A stretch of 64,000 bases of DNA from Patiria miniata (lineage: Eukaryota > Echinodermata > Asteroidea > Valvatida > Asterinidae). The notes beneath the pieces are model-generated. The model was not told the origin of the DNA. It ran no database searches and saw nothing but the letters and a program-made list of their open reading frames with translations. Of the stretch, positions 1 through 12,500 are shown in pieces. The stretch covers positions 44,275,553-44,339,552 of the forward strand of contig NW_024037069.1 in NCBI RefSeq assembly GCF_015706575.1, written 5' to 3'. The translations under genes were made by a program, and so were the position numbers. Within the stretch, counting starts at the first letter, position 1. Every line of letters starts with the position of its first letter.

Positions 1-1618
1 TTGCCGGTCTGTTGAGGAGTCGGCTGCATTCTAGCATCAAACGCGATCAATAAGAAGCTAACAAAGGATGCTTCCGATGACCCCGCCTCCTCCTTTGTCT
101 CCATCGAGTCCTGCCCCACATCGTTGACCCCAAGGCTAAACTCATCAATCCCGGTAGCTCATCTACATGAATCAGGAAAACATTTTCAAAAAAAACCCCG
201 ACTATTAAATGAATCACAACCTCCGTCTAACCATTATTGGCTCTGTTGCATCATCGATCAGAGAGTCGTTTCCTACAGAAATACGCAGTGATAAGGAGAG
301 AGATAGAGCCAAATAAAACCCTAGCTGGTTAATGATGCAGCTGAGAAGGCTGGTCCGTGTAGGTTATTAACGCCAGACGGCATTGTCTGCCAGACGATGG
401 CTTATTTCCGGTTCATCCTCACCACAACCCAAAGCCATTCTGCGAATTTTCATCTCTACGAATGAAGCCAGCCGTCCCATAAATTACCAATTAGGACTCC
501 CGGTTTGTGAACGAAAAGAAGAAAAGGATGCCCATCTAGGATTCAGACGAGTGCAATACAACGGGCGTTTCTGTTTATTATCACTGAGATTAGGGGTAGG
601 ACGAAAATGGTTTCAGATGGATAATCATTGCGTTAATATTAGTACCAATCATAAACATTTAGCGAAACCAAATTCCCACGGCGCTGCAGCTCGCAGTTGT
701 TGAAACCTTTCAAATGAAAAGAGCATCAACCACGTTTAGGTTTTACAAGTTGTGCTAAAAATGATTGTCGCGTGCAAGACGTGAGTGGGCTCATATACAC
801 GTAAACTGTATTCATGAACCGGACCATATAAGACAACCATTCATGTAAATTATGTCCACATTTTGCCGCCTCAATGATATACAATGCACGAAGGTGATGA
901 ACTAGACCCCTACTCAGCATGATGTGTATGGGTAATTACCCCGGTCCTTCTCTTAGCATTGGTCTATAAATCACATCAATACCATGCAACGTAAACCCAC
1001 CTGCCATTGATCATGTGTAAAATATGCAATTCGTTTCTTCAAATGGTGTTCAATCGTAATGTACTGTGGATCAGGTTAATGCTTTGCATGATTTCTTTTA
1101 TGAGCTAAAGATAATGGCACACATTTATTGAACCCTTTTTAAGTCTGCGTTTTTCTCTTGTGGGTGGTAAGAGGCCCGATCTTTGGGTTTCTTTTTTATG
1201 ATTTCGAGGAGGGCGGGATTTCTTGAAGGTTATAGAAAAATATACATTTTGAGAGGATCATCTGGGATAACATTTATTAACATTAATTTTAAATTCAACT
1301 AAAAACATGTTGTTTTCATTTTGGTCTTTGATCCTCGAACAAGAACATAACGCAAACATTGGTTCATTTGCTTAACGATTAGATATAACACCGGCAGAAA
1401 TGATGGGGTTCCCTTTAAGCATTGCTAAAATTGAGAACAAAATGTCCTCTGTTGTAATTACAAAATATGTACAAAATGTTTTATGCTTAATTACATTAAA
1501 AACATCAAAATGATATACCCGACAACTTCAAGATAAGTATCACAAAGTGCAGCATTTCAACCTCGTCCCCATAAGCAAAATGTAAAAGGGATAGGATTTT
1601 AAAGGAATTTGGAGGATC

Positions 1619-1760
1619 ATTAAAACACGTGATACGCGTTGAAATTATATCACCAAGTACACGATATAAATCCATGACTTGCTATTGCGGGATCGAATCA
1701 GGCTACAGGATTCAAGTATCACTCCCAGGGTCTATCATTGTCTCGAGGTTGAGAGTAAGC
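1619..1760 (+). repeat. Dispersed repeat R2, copy 1
   Basis: The blocks TTAAAACACGTGATACGCGT, CACCAAGTACACGATATAAA, ACTTGCTATTGC and ATCGAATCAGGCTACAGGA align with 49291-49430. No ends, TIRs or coding are recognised. Confidence 0.7.
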
Positions 1761-4054
1761 CCTGGGAAAGAAGTTGGCAGCATTTATTTTACGCGGACGG
1801 CCGCAGCGCCAAGGTTCGTGTCCAAACCCTTCATTACCGAGTGGGTGTGTAGTGGTTATCAAATCGTGACTTATTGGACAGGAAGCGTTGAACAACTTGC
1901 TGGCATTTCTGTTTGTCGTTCACCTGCCAATGCAGCTGCAACTTTCTCTCCTTGTGGTTAAAGAGGCTAATCGGGTGGTGGATTTATCTTCTTATAAGGG
2001 CAACACACGGATCTGATACTAGAGACCTACGATTTCTCGTGTTTCTGTTTTAACTAAATTAAATTTAAAGCTCATAATTGTTAATTACATTTCTTTACCC
2101 AGGGTATGCCCAAACACTTTAAAACTGGTTTCCATTGGGGACCTGCATACATTACAAATTACTGCATAGGGGCATATACACGTACAATTACCAAAACGAT
2201 ACAATACAATACAATGCAATAAAATAAAAGCACATGGAGTTAATTTTACAACATCGCCAAACAGGCCTTACTAAGGTATAGTGAACACAAAGAATGTATA
2301 TACATTTGAGCAATCTAAATATTCCAAAGTCTGAATCAAACAGACGGCTTTCCTCAAACACTGCATTCACATCAGGATTTATAAGTATTGATGACTCTTT
2401 TATACTTTGCACATTTTAAAAATGACGCCTAGTTTTATTTAAACAAAATTGTTAAAAACCAATATTGTTCGAACTTTTGATTCAAAACGTTTTCCCCAAT
2501 GCTGGCCATCGTTATTGTTCTAATGGTTTAGTTTTTGTGACTGCTTTTAATGCTTTCCTGCTTAAAACCAAAACGATTAATAATTATACCGCTAAGTTTA
2601 ATAATTGTACCACTAGTGTGATGACAATTTCTTGTTTCACCTTTAAATGTACACGGGAAAAAGACTCTTTGTGCCTTTTTATCGTTTTTCAAAAAGCAAC
2701 AAAACGGCTCAAAAAAATCTTTAGTACGTACACATGTATAACCTGTTGAAGTTTTAGCTGAATTTCTTATATACATATTGAGAATAAAGACAAATGACAT
2801 GCAACCTTTTGGGGTTCTCGTAACTAGACTCTGTTGCTAACACACGTAAAAAGATGTACACGCGGGCAAACGTTTTAAAACCAGCTTCAATTATTGTTCT
2901 CTTTTGAACGATACCATTTCAATCGGATTGATATCGCGGGGTAGTTGGTACAATTAAGTACTTTCTTCGCTTTTTGCAAGGTTTTGTCCTCATTGAATAG
3001 GTCGATTTGTTTGCAAGTAATTACCAAAGTTCCAACGTGCCTTTAATAGCAAGTCAATTACCTGCACGGTTTGGCAAAACTTAATCCCGATTTCTCGGAA
3101 CTCCGTGTATTGCGCATTTTCACGCTAATTCTTCTTGAAAGGCGCACTCGAACTAGTTAGAAAACGTGTGGTTGTTTTTTTTTTTTTTTGGGGGGGGGAT
3201 GGGAGGTCTGTCCACCCCCTGATCCTCCCGAAGACTCCAATTTATCCCTTACGCCAAAAAGTGGCACGTACACTCACGCCAACAACTTTGTTTAATAACG
3301 TGCATGCACACGCTCCCAACGGTGGCCCACCACTACAAGCCCACAAAATATGAGTGCTCGTTCCTTTTAAGAGGAATATAATATTCATCGTTGAAGTGAG
3401 TATACCGCCCAGAACCCAACAATTAACACACACAATTTCGAACCTCCCCCACCGTTAACACGTCCCATGTATTTGTACCAACACGGGCGTCTATTTTGTC
3501 TGACTAAAATCGACTCGGGTCCAGTCTTCGAATTTCCTGTAAGCTGTCAGACTCTATTTTCAATTTCAATTGATTTTATAAACAAACACCGAAGATCATT
3601 AATGGCAAAAACACTGCGCAACACTGGCGCGGCAAATTGCTCAACACTCGAGCACCAAAATAACTGCCGATTTAAAGATAAAAAAAAATCACGGGCGAAA
3701 TTATGATAGAATGGAGTAATTTATTTTATTCAAGGATTCATCTTGCAGGCACGAGGATTACAGCAGTTTGCAGAGCGAGGTATTGTTTTCTTTCGGCTGC
3801 TCATGACGCACTCGTGACGACAATCGTGGAGAAAATGAAAATGTTCACCGTGTTCATGGCCGGGTGCCGACGACTGTTTTCAGGCTGTGCCACCGAATTA
3901 GACAGCCGACGTCTGTTGTTTTTGTAGATTATATACTTTACAGTCATCCATGCAATAGTAAAGCCATCAGGTGTATCTCCGAAGTATCTCAAGGCCATCT
4001 TGTTTCCTAATTGTCTATGTTGTGCTTTCTAATTACCGATTGTTATTTTCAAAT

Positions 4055-4331
4055 TAAACACAAACAGTAAACACTGGCACATCATTCTGATACAATGTAG
4101 GAGACAATAATGACAAGGAAAATAGAATTAGGCAGAAAGAGTTGAAACCTAAAATTATTTATCGCCGTTGATCGAATCAGGATATCAAAAAAATAAACAC
4201 AAACTGTAAACACTGGCACGTCATTCTGATACAATGTAGGAGACAATATGACAAGGGAAATAGAACTAGGCAGAAAGAGTTGAAACATTAAATTATTTAT
4301 CGACGTTGATCGAATCAGGATATCAAAAGAA
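4055..4331 (+). repeat. Two-copy tandem duplication, period 139 bp
   Basis: Unit 1 is 4055-4193 and unit 2 is 4194-4331. Both begin TAAACACAAAC.GTAAACAC and run through ATTCTGATACAATGTAGGAG and GTTGATCGAATCAGGATATC. A few substitutions and small indels separate them, so the duplication is fairly recent. No coding. Confidence 0.9.
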
Positions 4332-5065
4332 ATATGTTCAACCAGACAATAAAGATTTAGGAGTTTCGATTTTTAGAAATGTATGTCTCCAGGGAAAGTG
4401 ACTGCATATCTTGTATAGTTTTTTTTTCCAATCAGCTATGTGGTGGGGAGAGCCAATTGATATCGATGTCGATACATAAACATAGATTAAGATTTGATTT
4501 CTTGTTATCACAATGCTGGCCAAATCAAGTGTGCAGCGTGCGTTACAAACAACTAAGAAATATCACCAATTTAATTAAACGATACAGAGTTTCACATCAG
4601 GTCTACGCGCTCAAGACAACAAACATAGATCTTGTACTTCACAGACCGGTTTTCATCAACCCTGATCCACGAAATGGTCACGTCATTAACAGGCCTCTTA
4701 CTGTAGATCTGCCATTTTGATTGACCTCGGGATAAACGTGCCTCTGACGGGGCCAAAAGTGGTTTAAACCTATCGAGCAAATCTCATTGTTCTGGGTATG
4801 TTTTTATTCGATTAAAGATAAAAGAGATTGCAAAAAATTGTTTTCAAATAAAGCGCATGTATCACTCCATCTTGAGGATACATTTTCAAACTTTATACTA
4901 CGTCAGGATTAGTATTTTAAAGACAGCTATTTCTCAGGTGCGTTTTTGGTAACTGTTTTGTCGAGGTTGTTTTTCAGATTGAAAACAAAGTAAACACTCT
5001 CATTTCAAGATGACAAATTGACGTCTTCAACTTACCAAGCCCCCATTTCTCAACACAATTACATG

Positions 5066-5536
5066 GTAACTCGCGTTACATTTAAAAGAGTCTTCTGTGT
5101 TGTTATTCTATAAAGTCAAGCATTTGGGGTGGACTTTTCTCAAAAAATATCCCTTGAAGTTAAATGTCTGAACTACAAAAACAAAGATGGTTTGGCAATA
5201 ATTGTTTTTGTTGGTGACTCGCATTACAAAAAAGAAAGGACACTGCAAAAAAGGAAATACAGTGCATTTGAAAGTTTCCTCACACTGTGTCATGTTGGAA
5301 GAAACTTTTCAGTGCCCTTACATCATTAAGGGCGGATCCAGAACTAATTTTTTTAGTATAGTATAGTTTAAGGCAATGTATTGGATTTTTCCCTGGTAGG
5401 CGGCATGGTCCCCCCCCCCGGATCCGCCCTTGTACATCATCAGGGTAAGTCATATACTACCATAGCAATCATTGAAAATCACTCATGAAATCTCTAGAAG
5501 GATTTCGGTAACTTGCGTTACGGTAATGCGCGTTAC
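5066..5536 (+). repeat. Cluster of four GTAAC-N4-GTTAC quasi-palindromes
   Basis: Near-identical 14-mers occur at 5066 (GTAACTCGCGTTAC), 5214 (GTGACTCGCATTAC), 5508 (GTAACTTGCGTTAC) and 5523 (GTAATGCGCGTTAC), all in one orientation. The hAT-type MITE at 5327-5432 lies between them. They may be termini or sub-repeats of an old element. Confidence 0.5.
5327..5432. mobile_element. hAT-type MITE, 8-bp target duplication
   Basis: The ends are TAAGGGCGGATCCAG and CCGGATCCGCCCTTG (inverse CAAGGGCGGATCCGG). TACATCAT occurs on both sides (5319-5326 and 5433-5440). An 8-bp duplication is the hAT signature. The 106-bp element includes a C-rich run and has no coding. Confidence 0.85.
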
Positions 5537-7254
5537 AGTTTGTCCGCCCATCTTTGGTACAAGTTAAAAATGTATAAGAAACTAATAAATAACCCTGGTT
5601 TGGCATAGAATGTGAACTATTGTCGCTGTTTTGAAAGCAAAAATATCACAATAACACTTGCATTTTGCTTGTAAAAACAAGATACCAAAATGATATATAA
5701 CTTCAATCAATAATTTTAGCAAAACATAAAATGTTTGACTGAAAATACATTTGACCATATTCCATCTCACTGGCACACCACTAAAAATGAAAGGTCTTGT
5801 TGTCCCTTTAATTTGATACCACATTTAAGGTTGTGATGCTTGTAGTTTTAAAGGTTTCATCAATGTTTCGCTTTTCAGCCATGTCTACTTTTTCTTGGAA
5901 TTGCCCATAGGCAATGGTATACCAGATGTTGTATACCAGATGTGGTGTCCTCTATCTGCTATTTTGACCGATGAGGAGTCAAAGGGGCATTTTGGAAAGA
6001 AAGTGCGCACTTGGGGTCGAAAACTCGTTTACCGCGAAATGATAAAAGTTGAAAAGATCGTACGAAAGCAGAATACGAAGGTTCACACAACTATACCATG
6101 GACATATTTGGGTTCTCAAAGATCGAGACGCTGGACCACTCATCGTAATTCCAGTCACGCATGCTTCTTTTCGAAACGTTGTTCCAATGCGTGTGCGCTA
6201 TTTATGATCGTTATGTGTTATTTGTAAGCCTTATATCTCAAGGTGAATTTTTATTGTGAATTGAATCCTTTTTTTGTGATGTCAGTCTTGTTGACAATCA
6301 GACTCAAAATGTGTTGCTTGAAATAAGTAGGACCATAGACCAGGCCAAACCCGCTGGCGTGTCAGATGTAAACAAACGGGCTTTTCCAAGATTTTCACCG
6401 TAAATATAAACATTATTTCCTGTGATCAAGACCTTTGAAATAAGGTAAGTAGACAATCCAAAAGATGATTTTGACCGAAATCTGACCGAATGTACACCTT
6501 TAACGGCGCCTATGGCGAGGCTGAAATATTCCAAAGGTGCCCCTTTAAAGAGAAATATTGGCCAGAATCGTAAATATAAAGAGACTAATGCCACTACATA
6601 GGCTTATATTCAGTCGTTAATTTTCTGAACTTACCTTGATTTGTCAGAGTCGAATAAATTGATTTGAATATGAACCAGACGAAAGTTTGCAGAGTTGAGG
6701 CTGCGTCTCTTAAAATGATTACTTCAGACCGAAGCTCGTCGTTTTTTTTACACAAAACTAACAGCTTTCATTGTGCACTTGGTAGTATGCATGGTGTTCA
6801 TGTTGAGGTTTTGAAAATGTGCAATAACAGGATTTGTTGGCCATCCAGGCGCTGGATTTCGCACTATAAATATGTCGGCCCACGACATGGTGGGGGTATT
6901 CATGCAGTTTTTCTTGGAATTAGCTGGATTATTGGACAATTATGCCGCCTTCACCTGTCATCTGGAGGCGTTAAAAGTAATTACATTGCACGTCCAGGAG
7001 TAAAAATGAATTTGGCAGCATCAAAGATGACAGATATAGCCTAAAGATATTATTTATTGTTTTTGAGATGTTATGGGGAGTGACGTAAGCTTTCCGTAAA
7101 CAGACGCATTGATTAAAGGGGTCAGACACTTTTCGACTACTTATGTTTCAAGAGCTATTTAACTATCCTGTATGAACGTCGTATTGTATTGGTAACTGAT
7201 AGCACTGGCCAGAAGATGCACTGATTTGGCGAGGTCTCAAATATTCGAATATAA

Positions 7255-7281
7255 TGACGTCATGACGTCACGACGACGTCA
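7255..7281 (+). promoter_or_regulatory. Tandem cAMP-response-element-like sites
   Basis: Two full TGACGTCA sites abut (7255-7262, 7263-7270), and CGACGTCA follows at 7274-7281. The palindrome TGACGTCA is the classical CREB/ATF site. No adjacent gene start is supported, so function is conjecture. Confidence 0.35.
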
Positions 7282-8906
7282 TGTTTGGTCTAGCACATTC
7301 ATGATGAATGGCGTGATTGGTCAGACGTAGATCAATTGCATCTGCCGCCCCTTAAATGCACTTTGACTTTTACCAAAAATGTTCTGGAGTCGGCAGTTTC
7401 TTGCGTCATCCAGCGGCCCCTCAGCTCGCAATCTGATACAGCCCGCGATCTCTCCTCACCACGCGACCAGAATGATTGATAACTCGTGAGTCGTGGGCGG
7501 GTCAGCAACTTTGTCACCAAGAGGGGGCGGTTATTTGCCCAGCGTCTCCCCATGGAGCTATTTTCTCGGTTGTTTCATTACTTGTCTAAACACAATTTAG
7601 CAGAGGTATTGTGATTGCTTTTTTTCATATGTGGTGATCATGACAATTGCCTTGCCCGTCAACCAACATTCGATGGAATTAAGCAAACAATCACTGAATT
7701 CATATTTCCACTTTGGCATTTTGTTTATACCTTATGTTCTGGACATTGATACAGAAGCAATTACTAAAATGAAAGCATTCACAGGTTGGAGCTATTTTCT
7801 ATCTAGCGAATTGGATGTTTGGATTATATCAAAAGTAATGGAGTAAGTAAAGGTGTCTATTTTTTTTGTCTTTATTATTGTTATTATTATTTTTTTTATT
7901 GTTTTGGTCGCATCAAAACGAAGTATAAATCACAACCTTGTAATGCAATAACGTCTTACAATCATCAGGATGTGATATCGTTTGCATAAACGAAGCTTGA
8001 AAATGACAAATGATCCGCATCAACTCCAGATCGCGAGACCCGATTTAGATTCTTATCTTCCTGACCATGTGCAAGGCAATGTACACCGAACCATAACTAA
8101 CACTCCGAATATCAAGTAACCCTCGGGGAGTTTGCACTAAATATTCCCATTTGGATTGAGCAAGCCTGGGCAAAAAAAAAAAAAAAAAAAATCACACAAA
8201 AAGAAAACTGCAGCTTCATCTCATTGGCAGAAAGCCCGTGAGATCTCATTTCTGTCTCCCTTATCACATGGCTACACATACCATGTCGCCATGTTGCCCC
8301 TACGAAATTATCAATAATTGATACGGGGTTAAAAAAATGTGAAGATGTTGTGATGAATGTAAGCACTTAGATTGGGTCTCCAAGGAGCTGTAGGCCGATC
8401 GGCGAACCGTGTTCTGTTCAGAAAAGCCCGGGGCTGCAGGGGGTGAGAAAAAAAGGCTGTTTAATGTCGTCTGTGTTGTAAATATTTATGACGATATATT
8501 CAGTGCGTCATGATGTGCTGAGAAGGACTCCGAAGAATAATCCGTTTAAATCTGATACCTCATGGGTAAGGTCAGGATTTCATGTTGCTTGTCAACATCG
8601 ACGAGTTGCTGAAACGCAAATTCAGCGTCTTCTTTTCTTTCTCTTCTCACTTTTACATGAAACAGGTTTCTGAAAGACGAAACAGGTTTTCTAATTGCAT
8701 TTTGTTTTAAATTTCTTACCATTTATTGTAACTGAATAAATAAATAAACAAACGGTACAAGCATTTTACTTGACACGGAGTTTGATTTTCGAAATGTTGT
8801 ACCTGCTTTAATCGAATGAAATTTTACAAAGGACTGGAAATTTCAAAAATGTGGATATAAATTGGCAAACAGTAAAAAAAATCATCTAAAGATGTTAAAA
8901 TGGATC

Positions 8907-8995
8907 CATTATCGATGATATGACGCACTCTGGCGATTATCAAGGTAAACCCATTGTCAATGACATGTGATGACGTCACATCATTGATAATTGCC
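8907..8995. repeat. Short inverted-repeat (hairpin) region with central CRE
   Basis: TTATCGATGATATGACG is inversely repeated as CGTCACATCATTGATAA, and an overlapping pair GGCGATTATCAA / TTGATAATTGCC forms an alternative hairpin. The right arm includes TGATGACGTCACATCA. It could be a MITE remnant or a regulatory palindrome. Confidence 0.4.
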
Positions 8996-9555
8996 GAGTA
9001 ACCCGACAGCAGAATGTTTTGGTAATACAAAAAATGCGCTCACTTGCCATCCCTTATACTGACACTGTTTCAGTCAGATATTTTTAAAACTAAAAATATT
9101 CCCATTTATTTTATATTCTCAAAATAAACTATACCGATATTGCTGTACGTATTTATTACGTCATTTCATTACATCGCTGTTGTTGCCATCTCACATTACG
9201 GTAAATGACTTCCTTTGTAATCCACGTATAGACCGTCGCGAATGATGAAATATGTAGGCCATTCCTGCTAAAATGGGTCTACATTCAACGACATTCATTT
9301 TTGCCGATCATAAAATGCTTGTCTAGTTTCCGATTTCCTTTCAACCAAATGACGACACACCGGCGCCCACTTGGGTGGGAGTTGAGGCTTGGGGGTCGGG
9401 ACCACAATCATCCAGACCGCTTAGCCTTCAATTCCGAATGCGGGATCGAGAGCAGAAGGAGAAAATGCCTAACCTTTCAGAGTTTTCAACAAACTCACGT
9501 AGATGCGCGAGCAAATATGAATATTGCTGATTATTACTCTTCTGAAAATAAGACC

Positions 9556-9591
9556 GGGGGTGCGGGGTGGGGGTGGGGGTGGGGGGGGGGA
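9556..9591 (+). other. G-quadruplex-prone tract
   Basis: At least five runs of four or more G separated by one or two bases (GGGGGTGCGGGGTGGGGGTG then GGGGTGGGGGGGGGG). This satisfies the usual G4 pattern on the plus strand. Confidence 0.6.
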
Positions 9592-12500
9592 CTTGAGGCA
9601 GTGTCATCTCAACAACCAAGGTATCTCTTTCATCAACGCGTTTCCTACTCCCACACATAACAAACACAATACACCGCGGTGTTTGCAGAGGCCCCGCCGG
9701 CAGAGAGACATGGATGAAACCGCCACCGGTATAGTCTCGCACCACTTGAATAAAAAATGAATTTGTATCCTGCTCAGAATAGGCCCCGTCCTACCGATTT
9801 TTAATTAAGAATCTGATGGTGTTAAGAGAAGCCTCATACTGGTATGGAATCGCTGATAATGAGGGATTATTTAATATCGGCAATCATGCTTGCTAGAACA
9901 AATGCAGGTCTTTAGGTTTTAGAGATCTGTATTTGTGCACGAAATCGTATTGTGAGTTTTCAAAGGAGTTCGCGATGTATAAGGTTTCGCACTAAAATTT
10001 AATGTGGAATTGGATGTAAGGTCTTAAACAAATTAACGGAATGAGAGCAAGTCTCTGTGAGGTGTCGTTGTTGCTGTTGTACCAGATACGATTTAATATA
10101 ACCACCAGACACCCCCGGGGGATTTGCAAATATTATTGTCCCTGGCCTGCTTTTATAATGTGTCAGGAATTGTAGTTCGGAATGAATTTACTTTACATGT
10201 ACATGTAATAGTAATTTCATCTGGACTAAGAACGCTACACCAAAAACGAACGTTTTTTAAAATATATTTTACAAAACATGCAAAAGTACAAAACGTACAG
10301 TTGTCCTAACCTCAATCTTATCAGATTTGGAAAATAATTCGGAAACCAAAATTGTACATATGAAGCATTCGCTCCCACTGCAATCGAATTCTTCATATAA
10401 CATGCTGAATTTCAAACAGATTATGTAATGCATTTATCAGCTTTCGCATGTGAATCCAGTTAAACCACAGTTCATCCAAGGATACCAGAACAAAGGCGCG
10501 CACACGCACCGTCTCAAAAATGCACTCCAGCTACGTCTAGATTAAATTCTGTCTCTCATTAGAGACGCGCTATTGACAACGGCGAGAGCTAAAAATATAG
10601 TGACCTAGCGACAATTTTGTCACATTTATAGTGACGGAGTTGGGGAGAAGGTAAAGTCAACAGAGGAGGGATGGTAACGTGACTGAACTGCGAGATGCTG
10701 AAACAACAAGACCGTCACACGTGGAATACGTACTGCCCTATGCACCGCCATCGCTTGGTATGCTAAAGTAGCCCCATGCGGTTGCTTCATATCAGCGCTA
10801 GAGTATCTATATACGTATCCGGCCCTTGGTGAAATACAATATTTATCTTTTCTAATGAGTAGACGGCCGACGAGGTGGTTTGCAATGGCAAACATTGATT
10901 TGAGATAATCGAGTATTCTCAAAGCACGGGTTTTTAAAGGAAAGGTCTGCGATTGTGGTTATTGCAACTTTTTTTTCCCCGGCAGGATTTGATGATATTT
11001 TGATAAATCCTTTACCAAGAGTAGTTCAATTTTCTTAGGCATAAAACAAATAATCCGTAAATATCGTAATTACGATAACACGGACTAAAGACAAATGGCT
11101 ACCTGATGTGTTTCTTTCTACACCGACACATTTAAGCAGAAAGGAACGAAACCTACGACGTCCGGATATTTAGTTGTATATGCGTATACATAATGTTGGC
11201 TTCAATTTGTGATGATTATGTAAATTAGAATAGAAAAAAAAAGAATTTGCAGATGTAGAATCACACTACGGATATTCTAGGTTCAAGATTTAAACCTGAC
11301 TCTGATCTACTCAGCCTTCGATAAATTATTCTCTTCCAATGTAATTACTGCTTATTTCCTTGACTACATGAGATAGTGCCTGAGTATCGTCGTCAATAGG
11401 ATCTCGGAGGCAAAAAAACTCCTCATTGTGTATGTAGTTGGACATTGACCTCTGCAAGATACACGCGAGGATCAAACCGACTGTAGCATCTTAGACGCTG
11501 TATCGGTTTCACGTCTGAGTGTATCAAGGAGCTGGTGACGTGATTAGAAGCGGCAACATCTTATACAGATAGCTCTGGCTTGAGAAGATTGCTGCAAATC
11601 TATTCTTGGAAGTCTCTTCTAATGTCACATGAAGCGGGTGTTTGTCCTATGTGTGCCTGCAAATGGTTCTTAATTAGCGTTGTTTTGTTAGAAATGCCGG
11701 AGGTTTTTCAACTCACTAAATCCTTGTAGATTGTTTTCATGTGAGCCGAAAAAAAAAACACTGGTATTGATAACTCTTTATTCTTTATAAGATAACCTCT
11801 AGAGATTGTTCCCTGTGCTTTTACGAGTTTCACCCAGGGAATAGATTTGTTTTTCAACTTCTATTTCCCCAGCAATATATAAGCTTTTAGTGAGACTACT
11901 TTGAATGACAAAATCCACTAATGTTTAGTTATTTAATTATTTCTTCCCAAAATTTGACTAATTAGTTGTCAGACAATAATTCGACCTTCGCATGGCGGGT
12001 TTATTTGTGCGCAAAATGAAAGCCCTCCTTCAGGGGTTCAAGACGCCAAAGCATTAAATATAATATTAAAGCAGTTTGTACGTTAAAACAAAACAAATTG
12101 AAAATTTGTTAAAGGAAAAAAAAAATCATTTTTTGAAGAGATTGGTGTATGGAAATTTCAATCACCATCAGAGGAGGAACTTGTCATGCCCCATCATTAT
12201 GATGCTCCCCATAATAATGTAGAGACACGAAACGCTACTTTGACCTCTATTAAAGAAAACAAAGTAGAGCTGGTTTTGACGAGGTCTCATAGCAACAGGA
12301 TATTTTCCGACCTTAGGTGATACCCATGATACTGTGAATTGGTATAAATGCCATCAATAATCTCACAGTCTTAAAAAGCCCCGGGTTAGACGGGTAATTT
12401 GACCGTTTCCAAATGACACTTTTCCTGACATTTTGGCCTAAAGAGTGACTCACAGAAGTATCATTTGACCCGTCAGATTTGACTCGGAATCCGAGTTCTA

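Noticed and set aside
1629-1961. 110-codon open frame on the plus strand
   Set aside because: It overlaps the dispersed repeat R2 shared with 49.3 kb, where the frame is not maintained.
5066-5536. CRISPR-like array of the GTAAC-N4-GTTAC motif
   Set aside because: Spacing is irregular (15 to about 290 bp), units are 14 bp and the DNA is clearly eukaryotic.
6664-7044. 126-codon open frame on the plus strand
   Set aside because: No recognisable domain, signal or splice context, and composition like the surrounding DNA. It is among the longest chance frames expected in 64 kb.
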